Part shown: positions 14,834 through 24,528 of the stretch, in pieces | Position numbering within the stretch: position 1 is the stretch's first letter | Layout of the letters: the number at the start of each line of letters is the position of its first letter | NCBI GenBank assembly: GCA_934513205.1 | Contig: CAKSWU010000004.1 | Span: 1 to 64,000 of the forward strand | Origin: an uncultured Faecalibacterium sp. | Lineage (GTDB): Bacteria; Bacillota; Clostridia; Oscillospirales; Ruminococcaceae | Direction of reading: 5' to 3' | Length of the DNA stretch: 64,000 nt | Made by a program: the position numbers and the translations under genes | Notes under the pieces: generated by a model | What the model was told of the DNA's origin: nothing | Databases searched by the model: none | What the model saw: the letters and a program-made list of their open reading frames with translations, nothing else

Positions 14834-16690
14834 TTACTGAATGTCGTAGTAGCTGTGGTTGGGGTTGTGGCCGTTTTCTTCCACCACGATGGTAAAGCCC
14901 ATGGGGTTCACCTCGGTGTGCTTGCCGGACGCCAACGGCTCCACGATGATGTGCTCGGAGCGGTTCACGATGATCTCTGCCGTCTCGGCAGCGCCGATCC
15001 GCTGATAGTGCAGCACTCCGTCCTCGGCCCGCAGCACCCGCAGCTCGCCGGTGCGGAAGGCTTCGCAGCTGTGGCGCAGCTGCGCCAGCTGTGCCAGTAC
15101 CGGGCGCAGACGCTCCTCGTGGCTGTCCCAGCAGAAAAAGGCGCGGTTGAAGGGGTCGCGGTAGCCCTGCATCCCGATCTCGTCGCCGTAGTACAGGCAG
15201 GGCACGCCGGGCAGGGTGTAGATGATGGCGTAGGCCATGCGCAGCCGCAGCATGCCCTCCTCGTAGGCTTCGCCGATCACGCTGCGTCCGCTCTGCCACT
15301 CCCGGCCCCGGCCGTTGGCAGGCTCGTCCGCGATCACGGTCAGGGCGCGCTCGGTGTCGTGGGTGGACAAAAAGTTCAGGGCCGTGTTCAGCGCCGGGGC
15401 AGGGTAGTGCTCGCAGATGGACAGGATCTCGCCCATGGCTTGCTGGGCTGGCTTGCCCTTGACAAAGTCCAGCACAGCGTTTTTGAAGGGGTAGTTCATC
15501 ACGCTGTCCAGCCCCTTGCCCAGCAGGTAGGTGCGGCGGTGGTCAAAGCCGAACTTGGTGGTGGCGTCCTCCCACACTTCGCCCAGCAAAAACTTTTCCG
15601 GGCTGACCCGCTTGACGGCGGTGCGGATCTTCTCGATGAACGCATCCGGCAGCTCATCGGCCACATCCAGCCGGAAGCCGGCAGCACCGCGGCGCAGCCA
15701 TGTGTCGATGACACCGCCCTCGCCGGTGATGAATTCCACAAAGGAGGGGGTCTCCTCGTTGACCTCCGGCAGGGTCTCAAAGCCCCACCAGCTGCGGTAG
15801 CCGCCCTTGTACTTAGGATCAAAATCGTACCAGCTGCGGTAGGGGGAGTTGGGGTCGCGGTAAGCGCCGCCCTCGCCGTAGCGTCCCTCGCGGTTGAAGT
15901 AGCGGCTGTCGGAGCCGGTATGGCTGAACACGCCGTCCAGCACGATGCCGATGCCATACTTGGCGGCCTCACGGCAGAGCACCTCAAACTCCTCGTTGGT
16001 GCCCAGCAGCGGGTCTACGTTCAGGTAGTCGGCGGTGTTGTAACGGTGGTTGGAATGGGCTTCGAAGATGGGGTTCAGGTACAGATAGTCCACACCCATC
16101 TCCCGCAGGTAGGGCAGCTTGATACGGATGCCCTCAAGGTCGCCGCCGAAGTAGTCCTCGTTCAGGTGGCCGCCGGTCTCGTTGGGCTGCCAGAAGGGTT
16201 CAGCGTGCTTGTCGGCCTGATACAGCCGATCCGGGAAGGGCATGGGCTTGTTCTCGATGCCCTCGCAGAACCGGTCCGGGAAGATCTGGTAGAACACCTT
16301 GCCCTTGATGCACTCCGGCGTCTGGAAATCCGGCTCGTAGACCGTCAGCTGCCAGCTTTCACCCTGCTGCCAGCTGACAACGCCGCAGTTGTCTGCCCCC
16401 CGCACGATGCGGCGGAAGTCGGTATACAGGTCAAAGTAGTAGAAGTAGAGACCCGGGTCATTCAGCGGCAGCTCCACCGAAAAATGGTTCTGGTGAGGAG
16501 TCTGACCGTCGAACTTCATGCGGTAGTGCACAGGAACGTCGTATTGTCCCTCTTTCTGGATGACCAGATGAGGATCGACATAGCCCAGTTCCTCCGGGAT
16601 GCACAGAGTCAGCCGCACGGACTGTCCGGCCCGCACAGCACCAAAGGGCTGCTTGAAATAGGGATCGTAGCTATTGAACAGACAAGGCAA
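14834..16690 (-). CDS. GH13 alpha-amylase family enzyme (neopullulanase/cyclomaltodextrinase-like)
   Basis: This 618-residue cytoplasmic enzyme has no signal peptide. An N-terminal beta domain of about 130 residues precedes a TIM barrel that opens with KGKVFYQIFPDRFCEG, the signature of the neopullulanase and maltogenic amylase groups. Catalytic motifs are GFRLDVADEL (nucleophile Asp near 341), LLGEVWED (acid/base Glu near 370) and FLSTHDTER (near 444). GVPCLYYGDEIGMQGYRDP is the usual barrel end. It probably hydrolyses maltodextrins or glycogen branches inside the cell. The start is TTG 16690 after AAAGGA. Glycogen phosphorylase lies upstream on the same strand, with a terminator-like hairpin between. 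Confidence 0.9.
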   Translation of the reverse strand: MPCLFNSYDPYFKQPFGAVRAGQSVRLTLCIPEELGYVDPHLVIQKEGQYDVPVHYRMKFDGQTPHQNHFSVELPLNDPGLYFYYFDLYTDFRRIVRGADNCGVVSWQQGESWQLTVYEPDFQTPECIKGKVFYQIFPDRFCEGIENKPMPFPDRLYQADKHAEPFWQPNETGGHLNEDYFGGDLEGIRIKLPYLREMGVDYLYLNPIFEAHSNHRYNTADYLNVDPLLGTNEEFEVLCREAAKYGIGIVLDGVFSHTGSDSRYFNREGRYGEGGAYRDPNSPYRSWYDFDPKYKGGYRSWWGFETLPEVNEETPSFVEFITGEGGVIDTWLRRGAAGFRLDVADELPDAFIEKIRTAVKRVSPEKFLLGEVWEDATTKFGFDHRRTYLLGKGLDSVMNYPFKNAVLDFVKGKPAQQAMGEILSICEHYPAPALNTALNFLSTHDTERALTVIADEPANGRGREWQSGRSVIGEAYEEGMLRLRMAYAIIYTLPGVPCLYYGDEIGMQGYRDPFNRAFFCWDSHEERLRPVLAQLAQLRHSCEAFRTGELRVLRAEDGVLHYQRIGAAETAEIIVNRSEHIIVEPLASGKHTEVNPMGFTIVVEENGHNPNHSYYDIQ

Positions 16691-16711
16691 AAAGGGTCGT
16701 CCTTTCTCGAA

Positions 16712-16742
16712 AAAGCCCCGGCGGGCCAGAACGCCGCCGGGG
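16712..16742 (-). terminator. terminator or attenuator after glgP
   Basis: CCCCGGCGG (16716-16724) pairs with CCGCCGGGG (16734-16742). On the minus strand five T follow, just before the GH13 ribosome site. Confidence 0.65.
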
Positions 16743-16762
16743 CAGATGTTATTTTGGGGTTC

Positions 16763-19168
16763 TTACTTGCCCATGGGCACGGGAGAAGCGTACCAGATGT
16801 CGCGGGCGTAGTCCAGCACAGAGCGGTCTGCGCTGAAGATGCCGCTGTTGGCGGTGTTCTTCAGGCTCATCTTTGCCCACTTCTCGCGGTCGGCATACAG
16901 CTTCTGCAGGTCGGCCTGTGCACGGCGGTAGTCCTTGAAGTCTGCCATGACCATGTAGGGGTCGCTGCTGCGCAGGTTCTCGGTGACCTCATGGAAGTTC
17001 TCACCGTTCCAGCCGCGCTCCAGGAAGTTCAGGGTGTAGTTTGCAACGTCGTCGCCCATGATGAAGGCGTTGGGGTGGTAGCCCACCTGCTTCAGGTTGT
17101 TCACCTCGGGGGTCAGCATGCCGAAGATCAGCTCGTTCTCCTTGCCGGCAGCGTCTGCGATCTCCACGTTTGCGCCGTCCAGAGTACCCAGCGTGATGGC
17201 ACCGTTCAGCATGAACTTCATGTTGCCGGTACCGGAAGCCTCGGTACCTGCCAGAGAGATCTGCTCAGAGACTTCGGCAGCAGGCATCAGGTGCTCGCTG
17301 AGGGAGACGCAGTACTCTTCCAGATAGACCACGCGCAGCTTCTCGCGTACAACGGGGTCGTTGTTGATCAGGTCGCCCAGCTTGCAGATCATGCGGATCA
17401 TCTGCTTTGCCATGTAGTAGCCGGGAGCAGCCTTTGCGCCGAAGATATAGGTCTTGGGGATGAAGTCGGCGTTGGGGTTCTCCTTCAGGTACAGGTACTG
17501 GGCGGCGATGTTCAGAGCGTTCAGGTGCTGGCGCTTGTACTCATGCATCCGCTTGACCTGGCAGTCAAAGATGGAGTTCGGGTCGATGACCTGACCGGTG
17601 CTCTTGGACAGATAGTTGGCAAAGTTCTTCTTGTTTTCCAGCTTGATGGTGTTCAGCTGCTTGAGCACGGTCTGGTCGTTCTCGAACTTGTTCAGCTTGC
17701 TCAGGTCGGCAGCATCGTGCTTATAGCCGTCGCCGATGGTCTCGTCCAGCAGCTTGCACAGCGCAGGGTTGGAGGCCAGCAGCCAGCGGCGGTAGGCGAT
17801 GCCGTTGGTCACGTTCTTGAAGGCCTGCGGCTTGAACAGGTAGTAGTCGTGGAACACGCTGTCCTTGATGATCTCGCTGTGCAGCTTGGACACGCCGTTG
17901 ATGCTGTTGGCGGTGTAGGCACAGATGTTTGCCATGCGCACCTGATTGTCGCCGATCAGTGCCATGTAGTCGATCTTGCCCTTGTCGCCGGGGAAGACCT
18001 TCTCCAGCTCGGCACGGGCGCGGCGGTCCATCTCCACCACGATCTGGTAGATGCGGGGCAGGGTCATCTTGAAGATGTCCACGTTCCATTTCTCCAGAGC
18101 CTCGGCCATAACGGTGTGGTTGGTGTAGGAGAACACCTTCTGGCAGATGCTGAAAGCCTTGTCCCAGTCAAAGCCGCACTCATCCAGCAGGATGCGCATC
18201 ATCTCGGGAATGGCCAGAGTGGGGTGGGTGTCGTTCAGCTGGATGGCGACCTTGTCGGGCAGGTTCTCCAGCGTGGCGTAGCTGGACAGGTGGTTCTGCA
18301 CAATGTCGCCGATGGAGGCAGCAGACAGGAAGTACTGCTGGCGCAGGCGCAGGATCTTGCCCTCCACATGGTTGTCGTTGGGATAGAGGACCTTGGAGAT
18401 CAGCTCGGCGTTGGCGTTCTTGCTCATCGCCGTGTTGTAGTTGCCCAGAGAGAAGCTGGACATGTCAAAGTCAGGCGCTTTTGCCTGCCACAGACGCAGC
18501 TTGGCAACGCCCTTTCCGTCGTAGCCCTGAACGTACATGTCGGAGGGAACTGCCATGACGCTGTTGTAGTTGGTGTGCTGGATGTAGTGGAAGCCGTTGT
18601 CCCAGTTTTCACGGATCTCGCCGTCAAAGCGGACTTCCACGGCCTGATCCGGGTGGCTCTTCAGCCACACCTGACCGCCGGGCAGCCAGTTGTCAGCGCG
18701 CTCCTGCTGCCAGCCGTCCACGATCTTCTGCTTGAAGATGCCGTACTCGTACAGGATGGAGTAGCCGGTGCCGCAGATGCCGGTGGTGGCCATGCCGTCC
18801 AGATAGCAGGCAGCCAGACGGCCCAGACCGCCGTTGCCCAGACCTGCATCCGGCTCTTCCTCAAAAATGCTGTCGATGCTGATATCAGCGTCGGACAGTG
18901 CCTTCTTTGCCACCTCGTCCAGGCCCAGATTCAGCAGGCTGGTCTTGAGGCTGCGGCCCATCAGGAACTCCATGCACAGATAATAGACCTGCTTGGTGCC
19001 GGTGCCGATGGCCTTGGACTGGAACTTTTTGTGATTCTCGCTCATCATCTGGCGGCAGATCAGGGCCAGAGAACGATAGATCTGCTGGTTGGAAGCAACA
19101 CTCAGCTCAACGCCGTACTCGCTGGTGAGCTTGTCCTGCAGCATTTTTCCGAATTCCTTCGATGTCAT
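16763..19168 (-). CDS. glgP: glycogen phosphorylase
   Basis: GlgP releases glucose-1-phosphate from glycogen or maltodextrin ends. The chosen ATG 19168 (MTSKEFGKMLQ) lies behind AGGAGT and gives 801 residues, the usual length. GT35 family marks include MEFLMGRSLKTSLLNLGLDE, EEEPDAGLGNGGLGRLAACY and VAIQLNDTHPTLAIPEMMR. The PLP-binding segment EASGTGNMKFMLNGA (lysine near 648) is intact. A promoter lies about 105 bases upstream. The GH13 enzyme downstream should deal with the branches that phosphorylase leaves. Confidence 0.97.
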   Translation of the reverse strand: MTSKEFGKMLQDKLTSEYGVELSVASNQQIYRSLALICRQMMSENHKKFQSKAIGTGTKQVYYLCMEFLMGRSLKTSLLNLGLDEVAKKALSDADISIDSIFEEEPDAGLGNGGLGRLAACYLDGMATTGICGTGYSILYEYGIFKQKIVDGWQQERADNWLPGGQVWLKSHPDQAVEVRFDGEIRENWDNGFHYIQHTNYNSVMAVPSDMYVQGYDGKGVAKLRLWQAKAPDFDMSSFSLGNYNTAMSKNANAELISKVLYPNDNHVEGKILRLRQQYFLSAASIGDIVQNHLSSYATLENLPDKVAIQLNDTHPTLAIPEMMRILLDECGFDWDKAFSICQKVFSYTNHTVMAEALEKWNVDIFKMTLPRIYQIVVEMDRRARAELEKVFPGDKGKIDYMALIGDNQVRMANICAYTANSINGVSKLHSEIIKDSVFHDYYLFKPQAFKNVTNGIAYRRWLLASNPALCKLLDETIGDGYKHDAADLSKLNKFENDQTVLKQLNTIKLENKKNFANYLSKSTGQVIDPNSIFDCQVKRMHEYKRQHLNALNIAAQYLYLKENPNADFIPKTYIFGAKAAPGYYMAKQMIRMICKLGDLINNDPVVREKLRVVYLEEYCVSLSEHLMPAAEVSEQISLAGTEASGTGNMKFMLNGAITLGTLDGANVEIADAAGKENELIFGMLTPEVNNLKQVGYHPNAFIMGDDVANYTLNFLERGWNGENFHEVTENLRSSDPYMVMADFKDYRRAQADLQKLYADREKWAKMSLKNTANSGIFSADRSVLDYARDIWYASPVPMGK

Positions 19169-19273
19169 AAAGGTACTCCTATCCGCATATACGCTTTGAT
19201 TAGTTAAAACAATGGAATCATTGCGCTGCCATGCACTTTCCCTCACAGGCACAACAGCAGAAACAACAAGGTT

Positions 19274-19302
19274 ATTATAATATGAAGAACCCGCAAAAGC
19301 AA
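19274..19302 (-). promoter_or_regulatory. sigma-A promoter for glgP
   Basis: On the minus strand TTGCTT (19297-19302), 17 bases, TATAAT (19274-19279). Confidence 0.75.
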
Positions 19303-19382
19303 GGAATCATCGGATTTTTTCCGTAACTGCCATTTTTTCAGTGAAGTTTCTGATAAATCTGCTGAAAATTCAGAAAAAATAC

Positions 19383-19411
19383 TTTCTCTTGCGGCTTATT
19401 TATATTATAAT
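19383..19411 (+). promoter_or_regulatory. possible zapA promoter
   Basis: TATAAT at 19406-19411 with a weak TTTCTC 17 bases upstream. A perfect -10 with a poor -35 suggests a weak or activated promoter. Confidence 0.4.
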
Positions 19412-19587
19412 AAGATGAATAGACTGCCGGACCGAAACAGTTTCGGCGGGAAACTCCGGGAGAAATGGGGCAGGAAACTTCATTGCAGGGGAACAAAAGC
19501 GTGAAACGTTCCCGGAAACGATACCAATTCCCGGGAATTGCATCAGGAGAATACCGCCCCGACAGGGACGGAACAGGATAAAGGGGA
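19412..19587 (+). other. structured zapA leader with GAAAC repeats
   Basis: This is about 175 bases without a gene. It contains CCGAAAC-A-GTTTCGG (19432-19446), a GGGAAC/GTTCCC hairpin, a perfect 16 bp palindrome CAATTCCCGGGAATTG (19525-19540), and five copies of GAAAC (near 19434, 19450, 19474, 19503 and 19515). It may be a folded leader or a protein-binding region. I recognise no known RNA family. Confidence 0.4.
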
Positions 19588-20010
19588 ATGGATATGGTCA
19601 ACAAGGTACGGGTGAACATCGCGGGGACATCCTATGCCATCGCAACGACAGATACGGAAAAATACATTCAGATGCTGGCAAAAAAGCTGGATGAGGACAT
19701 CACGAAGCTTCTGGACGGCAACGAGAACCTTTCCGTCACCAAGGCGGCGGTGTTCTGCGCCATGGATTATCTGGATGAATACCGCAAGAGCACCGGCAGC
19801 GCCGAGAATATGCGCGGGCAGATCCAGGACTACATCGCGGACGCTGCCCGCGCAAAGCTGGCGGCGGACAAGGTCCGGGCAGAGAACGAGATGCTGCGCC
19901 GTGAGGCCGCTGCACTGCGGGAGCAGCTGGAAAAGATGCGCAGCAAGGAGGCCCGCCGGGAGGAGCGCGCTGTTCAGCAGGAAGGCCGGAAGGAAGAGGA
20001 CCGAGGCTGA
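19588..20010 (+). CDS. zapA: cell division protein ZapA
   Basis: ZapA binds and bundles FtsZ at mid-cell. The 140-residue protein opens with NKVRVNIAGTSYAIATTDTE and continues YIQMLAKKLDEDITKLL, the ZapA globular domain. A long charged coiled coil follows (about residues 70-140, ending in Arg/Glu repeats). Two ATGs two codons apart can serve as start; the first is taken. The U32 peptidase gene begins 20 bases downstream, a pairing common in Clostridia. Confidence 0.9.
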   Translation: MDMVNKVRVNIAGTSYAIATTDTEKYIQMLAKKLDEDITKLLDGNENLSVTKAAVFCAMDYLDEYRKSTGSAENMRGQIQDYIADAARAKLAADKVRAENEMLRREAAALREQLEKMRSKEARREERAVQQEGRKEEDRG

Positions 20011-20030
20011 AGCCCGGAGGAAGGAGAGCT

Positions 20031-22106
20031 ATGTCTAAGATCGAGATCCTTGCCCCGGTGGGCAATGAGGAAATGCTTCGTGCAGCGGTGTTCAGCGGCG
20101 CGGACGCGGTATATCTGGGCTTTGCAGGCTTTAATGCCCGCACCAGCGCCAGCAATTTTGACGAAAATACGCTGAAAGAAGCGGTGAGCTTCTGCCATGC
20201 CCGGGGTGTTGCGGTGCATGTGGCCCTGAACACCACGGTGTACGGCGGAGAGCTGCCCGCGCTGGAAGCCGCCATTCGTGCCGTTGCTGCCAGCGGGGCC
20301 GATGCTGTCATCTGTCAGGATCTGGCGGTGGCGACCCTGATCGGCAGGATCGCGCCGCAGCTGCCTCGCCACGGATCCACCCAGATGAGCGTGCACAGCC
20401 TGCAGGGCGCACTGGAACTGAAAGAACTGGGCTTTACCCGGGTGGTGCTGGCGCGGGAACTGAGCCTGCCCGAGGTGGAGCACATCACAAAGCACTGCGG
20501 CATCGAGACCGAGTGCTTTGTTCACGGTGCGCTGTGCATGTGCGTCAGCGGTCAGTGTTACATGTCCGCCTTTCTGGGTGGGCGCAGCGGCAACCGCGGC
20601 TCCTGCGCAGGTCCCTGCCGCCTGCCCTTTGAAGCCAACCCCCTGCCGGAAGGCAAGCCCGGGCGGCTGCATCATCTGTCCCTGAAGGACAATTCGGTCA
20701 TCGACAAGCTGGACAAGCTGCAGGCACTAGGCGTAGCATCGGCAAAAATCGAGGGACGCCTGCGCACGCCGGAGTATGTGGCGGCGGCGGTCAGCGCCTG
20801 TCTGGCAGGCCGCGAGGGCCGTGCCTACGACCGCGACCTGCTGAAGAACGCCTTCAGCCGCTCCGGCTTCACCTCCGGCTATCTGGACGGAAAAATCGAC
20901 GGCACGATGTTCGGCGTGCGCAGCGAGGCGGATGCCGAGCTGACCAAAAAGACCCTTCCCATGCTGCGGGAGCTTTACCGCCGCGAACGCTCCCGCGTGC
21001 CGGTACAGATGAGGCTGGAGATCGAAGAGGGCGGCGAAAAGCTGACTGTCACCGATGCCGACGGCAACAAGGCTTTTGCTTACGGCGATGCTGAGCCGCA
21101 GCCTGCCCGCACCGACCCCACTGACAGCCTGCACCGCAGCCTTGCCAAGACCGGCGGCACCCCCTTTGCGGCAGCAGAGGACAAGATCACGGTGGAAATG
21201 GACGGGGGACCGTGGTTTGTGCCCGGAAGCGCGGTGAACGAACTGCGCCGGGAAGCGCTGGATGCCCTGCTGAAAAAGCGGGAGGTGCTGCGCCCCTGGC
21301 CCGTCACGGACGAACATGTGCCTGCCCTGCCGCTGCGCACTCTGCCGCCCCGCCGCACCCTGCGTGCCCGGTTCGAGAGCTGGGAGCAGGTGCCGGAGCG
21401 GACGCTTGACGGAGTGGAGTACCTCATCCTGCCCATTGCACAGGCGGACCGTGTGCCCCGGGAATGGCGGGCCAAAACGCTGCTGGAGCTGCCGCGGGTC
21501 ATGTTTGGCGCACTGGAGCAGGACACCGCCCGCCGCATCGCCGCCACGCAGGACGCCGGCTTTGCGGGCTATGAGGTGAGCAACATTGCCCACCTGCGCC
21601 TGTGCCGGGGCCTGCCCATGAGCGGCAGCTTTGGCCTGAACATCACCAACCAGCTGTCTGCGCAGTTCTATGCTGACCACGGTCTTGGGTCCATGCTCAT
21701 CCTGCCCGAGGTGAAGGACAGCGACATCAGCACCATTGCCCCCACTCATGGCGGCAAGCCGGTGCCCACGGGCGTGCTGGTCTACGGCCACATGCCGCTG
21801 ATGATCACCCGCGCCTGCCCGCTGCAGAACATCCACGACTGTGCCCACTGCGACAAGACCGGTGTCCTGACCGACCGCAAGGCAAAGAAATTTCCGGTGC
21901 GGTGCGGCCTTGGAGTGCGCACCATCTACAATCCTGTACCTATTTATATGGGAGACAAGCCGGGTGCGCTGACGGTGGACTACGGCGTGGCCTACTTCAC
22001 GCTGGAATCCCGCGAGGAGGCCGCGCAGATCCTTGACATGATCCGCACCCACGCCCCCTTTGAGGGGGATTTTACCCGAGGATTGTATTTTAAGGGAACG
22101 AACTGA
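20031..22106 (+). CDS. U32 family peptidase (collagenase-like)
   Basis: This 691-residue protein begins with EILAPVGNEEMLRAAVFSGA followed by DAVYLG, the start of the U32 TIM-barrel domain. The conserved cysteine cluster lies in CFVHGALCMCVSGQCYMSAF, then GGRSGNRGSCAGPCRLPF (about residues 170-205); in relatives these cysteines bind an iron-sulfur cluster. The second half matches the long DUF3656-type extension, ending near CPLQNIHDCAHCDKTG with four more cysteines. Members called RlhA or YhbU act in tRNA or rRNA modification or ubiquinone synthesis rather than proteolysis, so the peptidase label is a family name only. Confidence 0.9.
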   Translation: MSKIEILAPVGNEEMLRAAVFSGADAVYLGFAGFNARTSASNFDENTLKEAVSFCHARGVAVHVALNTTVYGGELPALEAAIRAVAASGADAVICQDLAVATLIGRIAPQLPRHGSTQMSVHSLQGALELKELGFTRVVLARELSLPEVEHITKHCGIETECFVHGALCMCVSGQCYMSAFLGGRSGNRGSCAGPCRLPFEANPLPEGKPGRLHHLSLKDNSVIDKLDKLQALGVASAKIEGRLRTPEYVAAAVSACLAGREGRAYDRDLLKNAFSRSGFTSGYLDGKIDGTMFGVRSEADAELTKKTLPMLRELYRRERSRVPVQMRLEIEEGGEKLTVTDADGNKAFAYGDAEPQPARTDPTDSLHRSLAKTGGTPFAAAEDKITVEMDGGPWFVPGSAVNELRREALDALLKKREVLRPWPVTDEHVPALPLRTLPPRRTLRARFESWEQVPERTLDGVEYLILPIAQADRVPREWRAKTLLELPRVMFGALEQDTARRIAATQDAGFAGYEVSNIAHLRLCRGLPMSGSFGLNITNQLSAQFYADHGLGSMLILPEVKDSDISTIAPTHGGKPVPTGVLVYGHMPLMITRACPLQNIHDCAHCDKTGVLTDRKAKKFPVRCGLGVRTIYNPVPIYMGDKPGALTVDYGVAYFTLESREEAAQILDMIRTHAPFEGDFTRGLYFKGTN

Positions 22107-22185
22107 CCCTCTCATCGGCATCGTCCGCCTGCGGCAGCGCAATGCCGGAGCTCTCCCGAAGGGCGAGCTCGCAGCAGAGGAACAA
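22107..22185. repeat. short hairpin-rich intergenic repeat
   Basis: CCCTCTCATCGGCATCGTCC, a CCGCCTGCGGCAG hairpin and GAGCTCTCCCGAAGGGCGAGCTC fill the gap before dut. The pieces mirror those at 8605-8665 in opposite orientation. Confidence 0.5.
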
Positions 22186-22201
22186 AAAAACGAGGTATAC
22201 T

Positions 22202-22648
22202 ATGGAACCCATCACTGTAAAATATAAGGTACTGGACGCCCGGGCAAAGGTGCCCGCCTATGCTACCCCCGGCTCTGCCGCCGCCGACCTGTGCGCGGTG
22301 CTGGACGAGCCCCTCACTGTGGCCCCGCTGGAGCGAGTGCTGGTGCCCACCGGCCTTGCCATCGAGCTGCCCGGTGCTCACAGCGTGGCGCTGGTGTATG
22401 CCCGCAGCGGACTGTCCATCAAGCACGGTCTGTGCATGGCAAACGGCGTGGGCGTGGTGGACAGCGACTACCGGGGCGAACTGAAGGTGCCCATGGTCAA
22501 TCTGGGCACCGAGGCCTACACCATCCAGCCCGGTGAGCGGGTGGCGCAGCTGTGCATTGCACCGGTGTACACGGCCGCTTTTGTGTCTGCGGAAGAGCTG
22601 GGCGATACCACCCGCGGTGCGGGCGGCTTTGGCTCTACGGGAAAGTGA
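22202..22648 (+). CDS. dut: dUTP diphosphatase
   Basis: Dut cleaves dUTP to dUMP and pyrophosphate, keeping uracil out of DNA. The 148-residue trimeric type shows all five motifs: PGSAAADLCA, YARSGLSIKHGL, NGVGVVDSDYRGEL, GERVAQLCI and the C-terminal RGAGGFGSTGK. ATG 22202 follows GAGG; an upstream ATG lies inside the repeat and is not used. maf follows eight bases later, so two house-cleaning nucleotide hydrolases form an operon ahead of the mre genes. Confidence 0.97.
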   Translation: MEPITVKYKVLDARAKVPAYATPGSAAADLCAVLDEPLTVAPLERVLVPTGLAIELPGAHSVALVYARSGLSIKHGLCMANGVGVVDSDYRGELKVPMVNLGTEAYTIQPGERVAQLCIAPVYTAAFVSAEELGDTTRGAGGFGSTGK

Positions 22649-22656
22649 GAAGCACA

Positions 22657-23211
22657 ATGGAACTGATCCTTGCTTCCGGCAGCCCCCGCAGACGGGAGCT
22701 GCTTTCCCTGTACACCACCGATTTCACCGTCTGCGCCAGTGATTTTGATGAAAGCGCCGTTTCCGCTGCCACCCCGGCACAGCTGGTGGAACAGCTTGCC
22801 CGGGGCAAGTGCCTTTCGGTGGCGGCGGCGCATCCCGGTGCAGTGGTCATCGGCTGTGACACCGTTGTAGATGTAGAGGGCGAGGTATTTGGCAAGCCCC
22901 GGGACGTGCAGGACGCAAAGCGGATGCTGCGGGCACTGTCCGGCACGACCCATCAGGTGCACACCGGGGTGTGCATCTCGGACGGCAGCCGCACCGAGAG
23001 CTTTGTGGACAGCTGCAAGGTCACCTTCTTTCCCCTGTGCGAGGAGGAAATTGACTTCTACACCGCTACAAAGGACCCCTACGACAAGGCCGGTGCCTAC
23101 GCCATTCAGGGCCGCGCTGCCCTCTGGCTGGACCGCATCGAGGGCGACTACTATACCATTATGGGTCTGCCGGTCAGCCGCACCGTGCAGTTGCTGGACC
23201 ATTTTGGATGA
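22657..23211 (+). CDS. maf: Maf-like nucleoside triphosphate pyrophosphatase
   Basis: This 184-residue Maf protein hydrolyses non-canonical NTPs such as dTTP/UTP or modified bases. The ILASGSPRRRELL P-loop-like start, the GCDTVVDVEGEVFGKPRD block and DKAGAYAIQGRAALWLDRIE are family signatures. ATG 22657 was chosen because the family motif starts two codons later. It lies between dut and mreB, matching the maf-mreBCD order seen in Bacillus and Clostridia; the mre genes have their own promoter 36 bases after its stop. Confidence 0.94.
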   Translation: MELILASGSPRRRELLSLYTTDFTVCASDFDESAVSAATPAQLVEQLARGKCLSVAAAHPGAVVIGCDTVVDVEGEVFGKPRDVQDAKRMLRALSGTTHQVHTGVCISDGSRTESFVDSCKVTFFPLCEEEIDFYTATKDPYDKAGAYAIQGRAALWLDRIEGDYYTIMGLPVSRTVQLLDHFG

Positions 23212-23247
23212 AAAAATGGAAAAACCGGAGAAAACTTGCACAAACGC

Positions 23248-23276
23248 TTGCGAAATCGGCGGCTTGCGGCTATAAT
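23248..23276 (+). promoter_or_regulatory. sigma-A promoter for the mre operon
   Basis: TTGCGA (23248-23253), 17 bases, TATAAT (23271-23276), about 78 bases before mreB. Confidence 0.8.
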
Positions 23277-23354
23277 GAAAACGTGTTATTTTGCGCAGGA
23301 CGGTACAGAACGACCGTCGGACGCTCTGGATAGATCAATAAGGAGAGACTAACA

Positions 23355-24377
<1,023 letters not shown>

Positions 24378-24528
24378 TTTGACCATTGCGGAAAAGAACC
24401 CTGCGCTTTCGCTGCGCATTTTTCCGCCGCAAACAATGCTTCTTGCGCGGATGGCAGCGGCTGTCCGCGCTTTTTTCGTGGAACGGGTCCCGGTGCGCAG
24501 CAGTGGGACGGACAGGAGGGAAAACCCC

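Noticed and set aside
14855..19207. A 1450-codon open frame on the plus strand
   Set aside because: It is the mirror of the GH13 and glycogen phosphorylase genes on the minus strand, whose motifs are unmistakable; long antisense frames are common at this GC content.
19412..19587. 6S RNA upstream of zapA
   Set aside because: In proteobacteria ssrS neighbours zapA, but the ends here do not pair into the long rod with a central bubble expected for 6S RNA.
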